Below, one piece after another: positions 28,525 through 38,241 of a stretch of 64,000 nucleotides of DNA. How positions within the stretch are numbered: position 1 is the stretch's first letter; each line of letters starts with the position of its first letter. The stretch comes from Geodermatophilus bullaregiensis (GTDB lineage: Bacteria > Actinomycetota > Actinomycetes > Mycobacteriales > Geodermatophilaceae). Both the position numbers and the translations under genes were made by a program. The stretch spans positions 1,550,001 through 1,614,000 of the forward strand of contig NZ_JAFBCJ010000001.1 of assembly GCF_016907675.1 (NCBI RefSeq). Reading direction: 5' to 3'. The notes under the pieces were generated by a model. That model saw only the letters and a list, made by a program, of their open reading frames with translations. It ran no database searches and had not been told where the DNA came from.

Positions 28525-28530
28525 GGGCGG

Positions 28531-29337
28531 TCAGTCTCCCCCAGCCGCCCCCGCCGCCCGCCGGGCGGTGGTGAAGCGCGGGCGTCCGGCGAGGTCGGGG
28601 TGGTCGGCGACGTCGGTCCAGCCGCCGGCCGAGCGCACCAGGGCCGGCAGCGCGCCACCCTGCTGGTCGGCGTGCTCGATGCCGAGCGCGCCGCCGGGCC
28701 GCAGCAGCCGCGCGGCGGTGCGCAGCAGCCCGCGGACGACGTCGAGGCCGTCGGGACCGCCCCACAGCGCCAGTGGCGGGTCGTGCTCGGCGACCTCGCG
28801 CGGCACGGAGGCGCCGTCAGGGACGTAGGGCGGGTTGGAGACGACGAGGTCGACGGTGCCGTCGAGGTCGGTCAGCAGCGCCGGGTCGGTCATGTCGCCG
28901 GCGAGCACGGTGACCGGCCGGTCGCCGGCGGCGGACCTCAGCGCGGCGTTGTGGCGGGTCCACTCGATCGCGCCGGGGTCGCGCTCGACGGCGGTGACCC
29001 GGGCGCCGGGGAGCTCGTGGGCGATCGACAGCGCGATGGCGCCCGACCCGCTGCCCAGGTCGACGACGACCGGCTCGCCGGTGCCGGCCAGCTGGGCCAG
29101 CGCCCACTCGACGAGCTGCTCGGTCTCCGGCCGCGGCACGAAGACGCCGGGCCCGACGGCCAGGTCGAGGTGGCGGAACGGCGCCCGGCCGGTGAGGTGC
29201 TGCAGCGGCACGCGGGTGGCGCGCTGGTCGAGCAGCGCGGTGAAGCGGGCGGCGGCGTCGTCCGGCACGTCGTCGAGGGTGAGCAGGGCCGTGCGCGGGA
29301 CCCGGAGCACGTGGGCGAGCAGCAGCTCGGCGTCCAC
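28531..29337 (-). CDS. prmC: peptide chain release factor N5-glutamine methyltransferase
   Basis: 268 residues from the GTG at 29337. It methylates the Gln of the GGQ motif in release factors using SAM. VVDLGSGSGAIALSIAHELPGARV binds SAM and VDLVVSNPPYVPDG carries the NPPY motif. The reading frame continues upstream with sequence typical of the family N-terminus ([28 protein letters not shown]), but the only plausible initiator there is a CTG at 29406, overlapping the prfA stop; 291 residues would be the usual length. The operon with prfA matches its substrate. Confidence 0.88.
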   Translation of the reverse strand: MDAELLLAHVLRVPRTALLTLDDVPDDAAARFTALLDQRATRVPLQHLTGRAPFRHLDLAVGPGVFVPRPETEQLVEWALAQLAGTGEPVVVDLGSGSGAIALSIAHELPGARVTAVERDPGAIEWTRHNAALRSAAGDRPVTVLAGDMTDPALLTDLDGTVDLVVSNPPYVPDGASVPREVAEHDPPLALWGGPDGLDVVRGLLRTAARLLRPGGALGIEHADQQGGALPALVRSAGGWTDVADHPDLAGRPRFTTARRAAGAAGGD

Positions 29338-29402
29338 CCGGGGCGACTCGACGCCTGCCTCGGCCAGCCGGCGGGCAGCGTCGGCGAGCAGCGGGCGCGG
29401 GT

Positions 29403-30482
29403 TCAGGAGCCGGCCGCCAGGAGCTCGGCGGTGTGCGCGCGGGTCAGGGCGTCGATGACCGGGTCGAGCTCGCCGTCGAGCACCTGGTCGAGGTTGTGCG
29501 CCTTGAAGCCCACGCGGTGGTCGGAGAGGCGGCTCTCCGGGAAGTTGTAGGTGCGCACCCGCTCGCTGCGGTCGACGGTGCGGACCTGGCTGCGGCGCTG
29601 GTCGCTGGCGGTGGCGGCGGCCTCCTCGCGGGCCGCGGCCAGCAGCCGCGAGCGCAGCACCCGCAGCGCCGACTCGCGGTTCTGCAGCTGGCTCTTCTCG
29701 TTCTGCGAGCTGACCACGATGCCGGTGGGCAGGTGGGTGATGCGGACGGCGGAGTCGGTGGTGTTCACGCTCTGCCCGCCGGGTCCCGAGGAGCGGAACA
29801 CGTCGATGCGCAGGTCGTTCGGGTCGACGGTGACGTCGACCTCCTCCGCCTCGGGCAGCACGAGGACGCCGACGGCGGAGGTGTGGATGCGGCCCTGCGA
29901 CTCGGTGACCGGCACCCGCTGCACGCGGTGCACGCCGCCCTCGAACTTCAGCCGCGACCAGATGCCCTCGTCGGTGCGGGACTTGACCGCGATCGAGACG
30001 TCCTTGTAGCCGCCGAGGTCCGCGGGGACGGCGTCGAGCACCTCGGTGGCCCAGCCGCGGCGCTCGGCGTAGCGCAGGTACATGCGCAGCAGGTCGCCGG
30101 CGAACAGGGCCGACTCCGCGCCGCCCTCCCCCGCCTTGATCTCGAGGATGACGTCCTTGTCGTCGTCGGGGTCCTCGGGCAGCAGCTGGGAGCGCAGCCG
30201 GTCGGTCAGCTCCTCGATGCGCACCTCGAGCCCGCGGGCCTCCTCGGCGAAGGACGGGTCCTCCGTGGCCAGCTCGAGGGCTGCGGACAGGTCGTCGCGG
30301 GCGGCGTCGAGCGCCCGCGCGGTCTCCACCAGCGGGGCGAGCTGGGCGTAGCGGCGGCCCAGCCGGCGGGCGCGCGCCGCGTCGGCGTGCACGGCCGGGT
30401 CGGCCAGCTCGGTCTCCAGCGCGGCGTGCTCGTCGAGCAGCCCGCGCAGCCGGTCGGGTGCGGCGTCGGTGGGGCTGCTCAT
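29403..30482 (-). CDS. prfA: peptide chain release factor 1
   Basis: 359 residues; terminates translation at UAA and UAG. The stop-recognition tripeptide is PVT in [19 protein letters not shown], and [21 protein letters not shown] contains GGQ. The N-terminal coiled-coil domain ([24 protein letters not shown]) is intact. ATG at 30482. It forms an operon with prmC and tsaC, and rpmE is upstream with a terminator between. Confidence 0.95.
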   Translation of the reverse strand: MSSPTDAAPDRLRGLLDEHAALETELADPAVHADAARARRLGRRYAQLAPLVETARALDAARDDLSAALELATEDPSFAEEARGLEVRIEELTDRLRSQLLPEDPDDDKDVILEIKAGEGGAESALFAGDLLRMYLRYAERRGWATEVLDAVPADLGGYKDVSIAVKSRTDEGIWSRLKFEGGVHRVQRVPVTESQGRIHTSAVGVLVLPEAEEVDVTVDPNDLRIDVFRSSGPGGQSVNTTDSAVRITHLPTGIVVSSQNEKSQLQNRESALRVLRSRLLAAAREEAAATASDQRRSQVRTVDRSERVRTYNFPESRLSDHRVGFKAHNLDQVLDGELDPVIDALTRAHTAELLAAGS

Positions 30483-30568
30483 CGGGGACCTCTCAGGCGG
30501 GTGTGCACCTCCGCGGAGGTGCACGGTGCGGTTCGGCGGAGTGCACGGGTGGGACGGGCTGGACACGA

Positions 30569-30609
30569 CGACGGCGCCCGTCCCACACGAGGTGGGACGG
30601 GCGCCGTCG
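30569..30609 (-). terminator. 18-bp hairpin terminator after rpmE
   Basis: Perfect complementary arms 30569-30586 and 30592-30609 with a 5-nt loop, starting six bases past the rpmE stop. It is one of the strongest hairpins in the window and separates rpmE from prfA. Confidence 0.8.
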
Positions 30610-30615
30610 GGAGTG

Positions 30616-30840
30616 CTACTTGCCGGCGTTCGCGCCGCGCTTGCCGAACCGCTTCTCGAAGCGGGCCACGCGGCCACCGGTGTCGAGGATGCGCTGCTTG
30701 CCGGTGTAGAAGGGGTGGCAGGCCGAGCAGGTCTCGACGGTGAGCTGACCACCGGGCGCCGTGCTGCGGGTGGTGAAGGTGTTCCCGCAGCCACAGGTCA
30801 CCGTGGTGGTGTGGTACTCGGGGTGGATGCCGGGCTTCAT
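30616..30840 (-). CDS. rpmE: 50S ribosomal protein L31, zinc form
   Basis: 74 residues ([22 protein letters not shown]...). CxC at residues 16-18 and CSAC at 37-40 make the four-cysteine zinc site of the C+ form, so this is the zinc-replete paralogue. It ends [12 protein letters not shown] start with GGAAGAGGCGAT upstream. Confidence 0.95.
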   Translation of the reverse strand: MKPGIHPEYHTTTVTCGCGNTFTTRSTAPGGQLTVETCSACHPFYTGKQRILDTGGRVARFEKRFGKRGANAGK

Positions 30841-30958
30841 ATCGCCTCTTCCGGAGTCTGTGCCGTTCAGGTGGTCGAACGCCGGCGGCCGGCCGGTCAT
30901 TCCGGCCGCGCAGCGGGGCTCGGCCGACCAGTGTCCCTGATCGGCCGGGCCCCCCGGC

Positions 30959-31024
30959 GGGTGGCCCCGTCCCGGGTCCCCGCCGCGGGCGTGCGAGCGA
31001 CAGGGGCAGGCGGGTCCTTGCTCA
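30959..31024 (-). repeat. dispersed 3'-end repeat, copy D
   Basis: On the minus strand it begins with the rho stop codon (TGAGCAAGGACCCGCC), followed by the core CGCTCGCACGCCCGCGG and the GGACCCGGGACGGGG tail. It probably contributes to rho transcript ending. Confidence 0.7.
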
Positions 31025-33184
31025 GTCGTTGCCCGGGCCGGGCGTGTTCTTCTGGACCTGCATGAGGAACTCGACGTTGTTGCGCGTCTTGCGCAGTTGG
31101 CCGAGGAGCAGCTCCAGGGCCTGCTGCGGCTCGAGCGCGGCGAGCACCCGGCGCAGCTTGATGACGATGGCCAGCTCGTCGGGCGACATGAGGATCTCCT
31201 CCTTGCGCGTGCCCGACGCGTTGACGTCGACGGCCGGGAAGACCCGCTTGTCCGCCAGCCGGCGGTCCAGCTTGATCTCCGCGTTACCGGTGCCCTTGAA
31301 CTCCTCGAAGATGACCGTGTCCATCGTGGAGCCGGTCTCCACCAGCGCCGAGGCGATGATGGTCAGCGAGCCGCCGTTCTCGATGTTGCGGGCGGCGCCG
31401 AGGAAGCGCTTGGGCGGGTAGAGCGCCGTGGAGTCGACACCACCGGAGAGGATGCGCCCGCTGGCGGGGGCCGCCAGGTTGTAGGCGCGGCCCAGGCGGG
31501 TGATCGAGTCCAGCAGCACGACGACGTCGTGGCCCATCTCGACCAGGCGCTTGGCCCGCTCGATGGACAGCTCCGCGACCGTGGTGTGGTCCGACGGCGG
31601 CCGGTCGAAGGTCGAGGCGATGACCTCGCCCTTCACCGAGCGCTGCATGTCGGTGACCTCCTCGGGCCGCTCGTCGACGAGGACGACCATGAGGTGGCAC
31701 TCGGGGTTGTTCGTCGTGATCGCGTTGGCCAGCGACTGCAGCACCATCGTCTTGCCGGCCTTGGGCGGGCTGACGATCAGCGCGCGCTGCCCCTTGCCGA
31801 TCGGCATGACCAGGTCGATGACCCGGGTGGTCAGCTGGTGCGGCTCGGTCTCCAGCCGCAGGCGCTCCTGCGGGTAGAGCGGCGTCAGCTTGGTGAACTC
31901 CGGGCGGTTGCGCGCCTGCTCGGGGTCCAGGCCGTTGACGGTGTCGAGGCGGACGAGCGCGTTGTACTTGTCCTTGCGCTCCCCCTCCCGCGGCTGGCGG
32001 ACGGCGCCGGTGATGGCGTCACCGCGCCGCAGGCCGTGCCGCCGCACCTGCGACAGCGAGACGTAGACGTCGTTCGGGCCGGTCAGGTAGCCCGACGTGC
32101 GGACGAACGCGTAGTTGTCGAGGACGTCGAGGATGCCGGCGACCGGCAGCAGGACGTCGTCGTCGCTGACGGTGGGCTCGGTCGGCTGGTCGAAGCGCTC
32201 GCGCCCGCCGCGGCGGTTGCGGTCGCGGTACCGGCGACCGCGGCGGCCGCGGCCACCCTCGAAGTCGTCGTCGTCCTCGTCGCGGTCGTTGCCACGGTCG
32301 TTGCCGCGCTCGTTGCGGGTGTCGTTGCGGTTGTCCGGCCGGCCGCCGCGGTCGGGCCGCTCGCCGCGGTCGGGGCCGCGGCTGCCGTCGCGGCCGGTGC
32401 CGTCGCGGTCGCGGTCGGCGCGACCGTCGCGGCCCGTGCCGGTGCGCTCGCCGTCGCGGCCGTTGCCGTCGCGGGTGCGCTCGGCGCGCTCGGGCCGCTC
32501 GCCGTCGCGGGTGGCCTCGCGGTCGCGCCCGGTGCGGTTGCGGTCCCGGCGCGGACGGTCACCCTCGGTGCGGTCGCCGTCGGTGCGCTCGTCCTGCCCG
32601 CCGGCGGGCCGGCCGTCGGCGCGCTCGCCGTCGGTGCGCTCCGCGGGCGGCGCGGCCGGCGCGGCGGCGGCGGCCTGCTCGGGAGCCGTGGCCTGATCGG
32701 GAGCCGTGGCCGGCTCGGCGGCGCCCTCGGTGGGGGCGCCGGCGGGGCGGCTGGCCGCGCGGCGACGGCGGGGTGCGCTCTCGGTGCCCTCGGTGGGCGG
32801 CGAGGCGGTCAGGGGGCCGCCGTTGGCGCCGCCGCTGACGGGGGCCTCGACCGGCGCGGCGGTCGCGGCGATGCCGCGCGGCTCGGGCGCCCCGGTGGTC
32901 GCGTCGTCGGCCGGGGCGCTGGGCGCCGGGACGCTGCTGCCGCCCGGGGTCCCGCCGCCGACCTGACGGGCGGAGATGGCGGCGACGAGGTCGCCCTTGC
33001 GCATGCGGCCGGTGCCGGAGATGCCCAGCTCGGCCGCGAGCCGCTGGAGCTCGGGGAGCAGCATCCCGGCCAGCCCGCTGCCGCGGCGGCGGGATCGGCC
33101 CGCCGTCCCGGAGCCGGCGGGGGCCTCGCCCGTTCCGGCGCCCTCGGGGGCACCGACGGTGGCGAGGTCGGTGGTTTCGCTCAC
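31022..33184 (-). CDS. rho: transcription termination factor Rho with long actinobacterial insertion
   Basis: 720 residues, hexameric RNA helicase. Rho_N domain at about 39-72 ([32 protein letters not shown]). A low-complexity insertion at about 85-330 starts Ala/Pro-rich and becomes Arg/Asp/Gly-rich (repeated [12 protein letters not shown] units); it is likely disordered and RNA-binding, as in other actinobacteria. The cold-shock RNA-binding domain ([22 protein letters not shown]) and ATPase core ([11 protein letters not shown] near 469-479; [20 protein letters not shown]) follow. A promoter with a leader of roughly 185 nt is seen upstream. Confidence 0.95.
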   Translation of the reverse strand: MSETTDLATVGAPEGAGTGEAPAGSGTAGRSRRRGSGLAGMLLPELQRLAAELGISGTGRMRKGDLVAAISARQVGGGTPGGSSVPAPSAPADDATTGAPEPRGIAATAAPVEAPVSGGANGGPLTASPPTEGTESAPRRRRAASRPAGAPTEGAAEPATAPDQATAPEQAAAAAPAAPPAERTDGERADGRPAGGQDERTDGDRTEGDRPRRDRNRTGRDREATRDGERPERAERTRDGNGRDGERTGTGRDGRADRDRDGTGRDGSRGPDRGERPDRGGRPDNRNDTRNERGNDRGNDRDEDDDDFEGGRGRRGRRYRDRNRRGGRERFDQPTEPTVSDDDVLLPVAGILDVLDNYAFVRTSGYLTGPNDVYVSLSQVRRHGLRRGDAITGAVRQPREGERKDKYNALVRLDTVNGLDPEQARNRPEFTKLTPLYPQERLRLETEPHQLTTRVIDLVMPIGKGQRALIVSPPKAGKTMVLQSLANAITTNNPECHLMVVLVDERPEEVTDMQRSVKGEVIASTFDRPPSDHTTVAELSIERAKRLVEMGHDVVVLLDSITRLGRAYNLAAPASGRILSGGVDSTALYPPKRFLGAARNIENGGSLTIIASALVETGSTMDTVIFEEFKGTGNAEIKLDRRLADKRVFPAVDVNASGTRKEEILMSPDELAIVIKLRRVLAALEPQQALELLLGQLRKTRNNVEFLMQVQKNTPGPGND

Positions 33185-33374
33185 GTACAGGTCCTTCCCT
33201 GCGGTGACCTGCGCCTACCAGCGCAGGGGGTGACCCGGCGCCTGCCTGTCCGGCCGGATGACGGGACAGCGGGACAGACGGCGGATCGAGTGGGTGCGGG
33301 GCGGATCAGCGCCGACGGGTGAGAACGTCTGCAACGTCCCGCGCGAGGCTCGCCCGAGGGGGCGGCTGAGCCGA

Positions 33375-33403
33375 AGACTAGACTCACCCCACGGACGGGA
33401 CAA
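33375..33403 (-). promoter_or_regulatory. probable rho promoter
   Basis: On the minus strand a -35 TTGTCC (33403-33398) and -10 TAGTCT (33380-33375) are separated by 17 bp, close to the actinobacterial housekeeping consensus. Initiation near 33368 would give a rho leader of about 185 nt, room for the attenuation-type autoregulation known for rho genes. Confidence 0.55.
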
Positions 33404-33430
33404 CACCGCTGGGCGGCAGCGTGTTCCTCG

Positions 33431-34351
33431 TTATCGAGACGATACCCCAGGTGCAGCGGGCAGCACGCAGGCTCCGTCGGGGTCCACCTCGAGGGGGTAC
33501 AGACACCACCCCTCCGGGGTGAGTGAGCTCACCCCGGACACCGCGTCCTCGTCCCCCCCGGCGAGGACGAGCAGGCTCGGGCCGGCGCCGGAGACCACCG
33601 CGGGGTGTCCCGCGGCGCGCAGCCGGTCGAGCAGGTCGAGCGAGCCGGGCATCGCCGCGGCACGCTGGCGCTGGTGCAGCCGGTCCTCGGTGGCCTCGAG
33701 CAGCAGTCCGGGCTCCCGGGTCAGCGCGTGGACCAGCAGCGCGGCCCGGCCGGCGGTGGTGGCGGCGTCGGTGTGCGGGACCGCGTCGGGCAGCAGCCCG
33801 CGGGCGAGGTGCGTGGACAGCGTGGCCTCCGGCACCAGCACCACGGGTCGCAGGCCCGGGAGGACCGCGAGCCGGGCGGCACGCGCGGCGCCGCCGGTCA
33901 TCCACGACAGCGTCGCGCCGCCGAGCAGGCACGGCGCCACGTTGTCCGGGTGCCCCTCGAGCTCCGTGGCCAGCCGGAGGACCGCGCCGTCGTCGCGGAC
34001 GTCGACGTCGGGGCACAGCTCGAAGGCGCCGACCACGCCGGCGACCACCGCGGCGGCCGACGACCCCATCCCCCGCCCCTGGGGGATGCCGTTCTCCGCG
34101 ACCACCCGCAGCCCGGGCGGGGACCACCCGAGGACGTCGCAGGCCGCGCGGAACGCCCGCACGACCAGGTGCGACCCGTCGGTGGGCAGCTCCCCCGCCC
34201 CGACGCCGGACACCTCGACGGTGAGCCCGGAGTCGGCGACGGCGAACCCGACGACGTCGTGCAGGGTCAGTGCGATGCCGGCGCAGTCGAACGCGGGGCC
34301 GAGGTTGGCGCTGGTCGCGGGGACGCGGACCCGCACAGTGGACCCGGCCAC
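33431..34351 (-). CDS. thrB: homoserine kinase
   Basis: 306 residues, GHMP kinase fold. VRVRVPATSANLGPAFDCAGIAL at the N-terminus, the phosphate loop IPQGRGMGSSAAAVVAG near 93-109, EGHPDNVAPCLLGG, and AVVSGAGPSLLVLA near the C-terminus. It phosphorylates L-homoserine for threonine synthesis. GTG at 34351. The 53 bp between thrC and thrB consist almost entirely of repeat E, so the thrB ribosome-binding site (AGGGGAC-like) lies inside the repeat. Confidence 0.93.
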   Translation of the reverse strand: MAGSTVRVRVPATSANLGPAFDCAGIALTLHDVVGFAVADSGLTVEVSGVGAGELPTDGSHLVVRAFRAACDVLGWSPPGLRVVAENGIPQGRGMGSSAAAVVAGVVGAFELCPDVDVRDDGAVLRLATELEGHPDNVAPCLLGGATLSWMTGGAARAARLAVLPGLRPVVLVPEATLSTHLARGLLPDAVPHTDAATTAGRAALLVHALTREPGLLLEATEDRLHQRQRAAAMPGSLDLLDRLRAAGHPAVVSGAGPSLLVLAGGDEDAVSGVSSLTPEGWCLYPLEVDPDGACVLPAAPGVSSR

Positions 34352-34353
34352 GT

Positions 34354-34407
34354 CCCGGGTCCCCTCGCGAGCGTGCGAGCGGAGGGGAGGACGTGGTCCT
34401 CCCATCA
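34354..34407 (-). repeat. dispersed 3'-end repeat, copy E (fills thrC-thrB spacer)
   Basis: On the minus strand: thrC stop (TGATGGGAGGACC), an 8-bp hairpin (GGGAGGAC / GTCCTCCC, loop CAC), core CCGCTCGCACGCTCGCG and tail GGGGACCCGGGAC running up to the thrB start. It lies within an otherwise compact biosynthetic operon. Confidence 0.75.
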
Positions 34408-35484
34408 GAGGCCCAGCTGCGTGGCGGCCGCGGCGGCGTCGACCGGCACGGTGACCGGGGCGGGCGCGCCGGAGATGGCCCAGTCCGGGTCCTTGAGCCC
34501 GTTGCCGGTGACGGTGCAGACGACGCGCTGCCCCGGCGCGAGCTCCCCGGCGGCGGCCACCTTGAGCAGGCCGGCCACCGAGGCGGCCGAGGCCGGCTCG
34601 ACGAAGACCGCCTCGCTGCGGGCCAGCAGCCGGTAGGCGGCGAGGATCTCGCGGTCGGTGACCGCGTCGATCCGCCCGCCCGACTCGTCGCGCGCGGCCA
34701 GCGCCTTGGTCCAGGACGCGGGGTTGCCGATCCGGATGGCGGTGGCGATGGTGGTCGGCTGCTCGACCACCTGACCGGTGACGATCGGCGCGGCGCCGGC
34801 GGCCTGGAAGCCCCACATCCGCGGGGTGTGGGTGGCCGGCCCGTCGGCGGCGTACTCGCGGTAGCCCTGCCAGTAGGCGGTGATGTTGCCGGCGTTGCCG
34901 ACCGGCAGACAGTGCACGTCGGGGGCGTCGCCGAGCACGTCGACGACCTCGAAGGAGGCGGTCTTCTGCCCCTCGATGCGGTACTGGTTGACGCTGTTGA
35001 CCAGGCTCACCGGGTAGTCGATGGCCAGCTTGCTGGCCAGTGCCAGGCAGTCGTCGAAGTTGCCCTCGACCTGCAGCAGCTTGGCGCCGTGCACCAGCGC
35101 CTGGGCGAGCTTGCCCAGCGCGATCTTGCCCGTGGGCACGAGGACGGCGCACACGATGCCGGCCCGTGCGGCGTAGGCGGCGGCGCTGGCGCTGGTGTTG
35201 CCGGTCGAGGCGCAGATGACCGCCTGCGCGCCCTCCTCCACGGCCTTGGTGATGGCCATGGTCATGCCGCGGTCCTTGAACGACCCGGTCGGGTTGGCGC
35301 CCTCGACCTTGAGGAACACCTCGCAGCCGGTGCGGCGGGACAGCTCGACCGCCGGCACCAGCGGCGTGGCCCCCTCGTGCAGGGTGATCACCGGCGTCGT
35401 GGCGCTGACCGGCAGCCGCGACCGGTAGGCCTCGATCAGCCCCGGCCAGACCGGCGAGACGGCACCGCGCAGCGTCTCCGTCAT
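34405..35484 (-). CDS. thrC: threonine synthase
   Basis: 359 residues, PLP enzyme converting O-phosphohomoserine to threonine. The PLP lysine is Lys70 in [14 protein letters not shown]; the phosphate loop is [10 protein letters not shown] and another cofactor segment is [20 protein letters not shown]. Length matches the short actinobacterial form. ATG start; its first bases overlap the hom stop (35481-35484). Confidence 0.95.
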   Translation of the reverse strand: MTETLRGAVSPVWPGLIEAYRSRLPVSATTPVITLHEGATPLVPAVELSRRTGCEVFLKVEGANPTGSFKDRGMTMAITKAVEEGAQAVICASTGNTSASAAAYAARAGIVCAVLVPTGKIALGKLAQALVHGAKLLQVEGNFDDCLALASKLAIDYPVSLVNSVNQYRIEGQKTASFEVVDVLGDAPDVHCLPVGNAGNITAYWQGYREYAADGPATHTPRMWGFQAAGAAPIVTGQVVEQPTTIATAIRIGNPASWTKALAARDESGGRIDAVTDREILAAYRLLARSEAVFVEPASAASVAGLLKVAAAGELAPGQRVVCTVTGNGLKDPDWAISGAPAPVTVPVDAAAAATQLGL

Positions 35485-36770
35485 GACAGACCCTCCACCC
35501 TCAGCACGCTGGTGACCCCGCGGACGGCGGGCACCTCCCGCAGTGCGGCGATCGTCGCCGACAGCGCCGCGTCCGGGGCGCTGTGCGTCACGATGACCAG
35601 TGTGGCGGCGTCGCCGTGGCCGTCCTGGCGGACGGTGGCGATGCTCACCTCGTGCCGGGCGAACTCCGTGGCCACGGTCGCCAGCACACCCGGGACGTCG
35701 GCGACGTCGAGGCTGACGTGGTAGCGGGTCGGCGTCTCGGCGATCGGCCGGGCGGGCAGGTCGGCGTAGGCGGTGGGCCCGGCCCCCGCGGCGCCGGACA
35801 CCCGGTTGCGCGCGACGGCGACCAGGTCGCCGAGCACGGCGCTGGCCGTGGGCTCGCCGCCGGCGCCCTGCCCGTAGAACATCAGCTGCCCGGCGGCCTC
35901 GGCCTCGACGAACACGGCGTTGAAGGCCCCGCCGACGGCGGCCAGCGGGTGGCTGGTCGGGATCATCGCCGGGTGCACGCGGACGGCGACCGAGTCGCCC
36001 TCCTCCCCCGGCACCCGCTCGCAGATGGCCAGCAGCTTGACCGTGCAGCCGATCTCGGTGGCGCGGGCGACGTCGGTGGCGGTGACCGCGGAGATGCCCT
36101 CGCGGTGCACGTCGGCGGCGGTGACGGCGCTGTGGAAGGCCAGCGAGGCGAGGATGGCGCCCTTGGCGGCGGCGTCGAACCCGTCGACGTCGGCGGTGGG
36201 GTCGGCCTCGGCGTAGCCGAGCTCGGTGGCCTCGGCCAGCGCCTCGCTGAACCCGGCGCCGGTCTCGGCCATGCGGGACAGGATGTAGTTGGTCGTGCCG
36301 TTGACGATGCCGACCACGCGGCGGATCTGGTCGCCGGCCAGCGACTCGCGCAGCGGGCGCAGCAGCGGGATCGCCCCGGCCACCGAGGCCTCGTAGTACA
36401 GGTCGACGCCGGCCTTGACCGCCGCGGCGTGCAGTGCGACGCCGTCCTCGGCCAGCAGCGCCTTGTTCGCGCTGACCACCGACTTGCCCGCCTCGAAGGC
36501 GGCCAGCAGCAGCGTGCGGGCCGGCTCGAGGCCGCCGATGACCTCGACGACGAGGTCGACGTCGTCGCGGGTGACCAGGCCGAGGGCGTCGGTGGTGAGC
36601 AGCCCCTCGGGCACCTCGGGGTGGCGGTCGGGCCGGCGGACGGCGACGCCGACGATCTCCACGGGCCGGCCGACCCGGGCGGTGAGGTCCTCGGCCTGCT
36701 CCTCGACCAGCCGCAGCACCGCACTGCCGACGGTGCCGCAGCCGAGGAGGGCCACCTTGAGCGGCGTCAC
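35481..36770 (-). CDS. hom: homoserine dehydrogenase
   Basis: 429 residues. NAD(P)-binding [13 protein letters not shown] at 6-18, catalytic domain with [27 protein letters not shown] and [14 protein letters not shown], and an ACT domain from about 345 ([36 protein letters not shown]), the usual site of threonine feedback. GTG overlaps the lysA stop (GTGA), giving a translationally coupled lysA-hom-thrC-thrB operon. Confidence 0.95.
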   Translation of the reverse strand: MTPLKVALLGCGTVGSAVLRLVEEQAEDLTARVGRPVEIVGVAVRRPDRHPEVPEGLLTTDALGLVTRDDVDLVVEVIGGLEPARTLLLAAFEAGKSVVSANKALLAEDGVALHAAAVKAGVDLYYEASVAGAIPLLRPLRESLAGDQIRRVVGIVNGTTNYILSRMAETGAGFSEALAEATELGYAEADPTADVDGFDAAAKGAILASLAFHSAVTAADVHREGISAVTATDVARATEIGCTVKLLAICERVPGEEGDSVAVRVHPAMIPTSHPLAAVGGAFNAVFVEAEAAGQLMFYGQGAGGEPTASAVLGDLVAVARNRVSGAAGAGPTAYADLPARPIAETPTRYHVSLDVADVPGVLATVATEFARHEVSIATVRQDGHGDAATLVIVTHSAPDAALSATIAALREVPAVRGVTSVLRVEGLS

Positions 36771-38209
36771 GATCGCGCTCCCACGGGGTGCTCGGGGGCG
36801 GGCTGGTCGATCGCCGGGGACGGCGCCGGGGTGCCGGCGAGGACGGCGTCGAGGGCGAACACGTCCGCCAGTGTCTGCCGCCGCACGACCTCGGTGGCGG
36901 CGCCGTCCCTGACGGCCACCACCGGCGGCTTGAGCAGGTAGTTGTAGTTGCTGGCCATCGACCAGCAGTACGCGCCGGTCGCGGCGACGGCGAGCAGGTC
37001 GCCGGGCTGCACGTCCGACGGCAGCCACAGGTCGCGCACCAGCACGTCGCCGCTCTCGCAGTGCTTGCCGACGACGCGGCACAGCGCCGGCGCGGCGTCG
37101 GAGGTGCGGTTGGCCAGCACGCAGGTGTAGTCCGCGTCGTAGAGGGCGGTGCGGATGTTGTCGCTCATCCCGCCGTCGACGGAGACGTAGTTGCGCACCT
37201 GCGGCGCGCCGTGCCCGCCGCTGCCGAGGCGGACCGGCTTGATCGTGCCGATCTCGTAGAGGGTGACCGTGCCGGGGCCGGCGATGGCCCGCCCGGGCTC
37301 GACGGCCAGCCGCGGCACCGGCAGGTCCAGCGCGGCGCACTCGGCGGCGACGACGGTGCGCAGCCGCCGGGCGACGTCGACGGGGGGGACCGGGTCGTCG
37401 TCGGGGAGGTAGGCGATGCCGAAGCCGCCGCCGAGGTTGAGCTCGCCGAGCAGCTCCCCGGTGGCCTGGTGCACCTGGCCGAGCAGGCCGACCACCCGGT
37501 GCGCGGCGGCCTCGAAGCCGGCGGTGTCGAAGATCTGCGAGCCGATGTGGCTGTGCAGCCCCGCGAGGTGCAGCGACGGCTCGCGGATGACCCGCACGGC
37601 GGCGGTCAGCGCGTCGCCGGTGGCCAGCGAGAAGCCGAACTTCTGGTCCTCGTGCGCGGTGGCGATGAACTCGTGGGTGTGCGCCTCGATGCCGACGGTC
37701 GCGCGGACGAGGACCGACACCGGCCGCCCGCTCGCCTCGGCCAGCGGCACCAGCCGGTCGATCTCGTCGAAGGAGTCGACGACGATCCGGCCGATGCCGG
37801 CGTCGACGGCCAGCCGCAGCTCGAGGAGCGACTTGTTGTTGCCGTGCAGCGCGATCCGCTCGGCGGGGAACCCGGCGGCCAGCGCGACGGCGAGCTCGTT
37901 GCCGCTGCAGGCGTCCAGGTGCAGGCCGTCGTCGGCGATCCAGCGGGCCACCTGCCCGCAGAGGAACGCCTTGGAGGCGTAGTGGACGTCGGCGCCGTCG
38001 AAGGCCCCGGCGAAGTCGGCGGCGCGGCCGCGGAAGTCGTCCTCGTCGAGGACGAACAGCGGGGTGCCGTGGGCGCGCACCAGCTCGGTGACCGGCGTGC
38101 CGCCCAGGTGCAGCTCGCCGCCGACCCGCCGCGCCGAGCGCGGCCACACCTGCGGGTCGAGGGCGCCGAGGTCGGCCGGCGGGAGCCCGACCGACGGCGG
38201 CGGGGTCAT
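36767..38209 (-). CDS. lysA: diaminopimelate decarboxylase
   Basis: 480 residues, PLP-dependent last step of lysine synthesis. [10 protein letters not shown] carries the PLP lysine; [22 protein letters not shown] and [11 protein letters not shown] bind the phosphate; [10 protein letters not shown] supplies the partner-subunit Cys; and [10 protein letters not shown] ends the barrel. ATG at 38209, 32 bp after argS. Confidence 0.95.
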   Translation of the reverse strand: MTPPPSVGLPPADLGALDPQVWPRSARRVGGELHLGGTPVTELVRAHGTPLFVLDEDDFRGRAADFAGAFDGADVHYASKAFLCGQVARWIADDGLHLDACSGNELAVALAAGFPAERIALHGNNKSLLELRLAVDAGIGRIVVDSFDEIDRLVPLAEASGRPVSVLVRATVGIEAHTHEFIATAHEDQKFGFSLATGDALTAAVRVIREPSLHLAGLHSHIGSQIFDTAGFEAAAHRVVGLLGQVHQATGELLGELNLGGGFGIAYLPDDDPVPPVDVARRLRTVVAAECAALDLPVPRLAVEPGRAIAGPGTVTLYEIGTIKPVRLGSGGHGAPQVRNYVSVDGGMSDNIRTALYDADYTCVLANRTSDAAPALCRVVGKHCESGDVLVRDLWLPSDVQPGDLLAVAATGAYCWSMASNYNYLLKPPVVAVRDGAATEVVRRQTLADVFALDAVLAGTPAPSPAIDQPAPEHPVGARS

Positions 38210-38241
38210 GCCGCCGTGCAGCGGCCCCGCGGGGTGCGCCC

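Noticed and set aside
25850-28765. 971-codon minus-strand ORF over wecA, tsaC and prmC
   Set aside because: Only 25850-26323 is a real gene. The remainder is out of frame with clearly identified genes and is Arg/Pro-rich.
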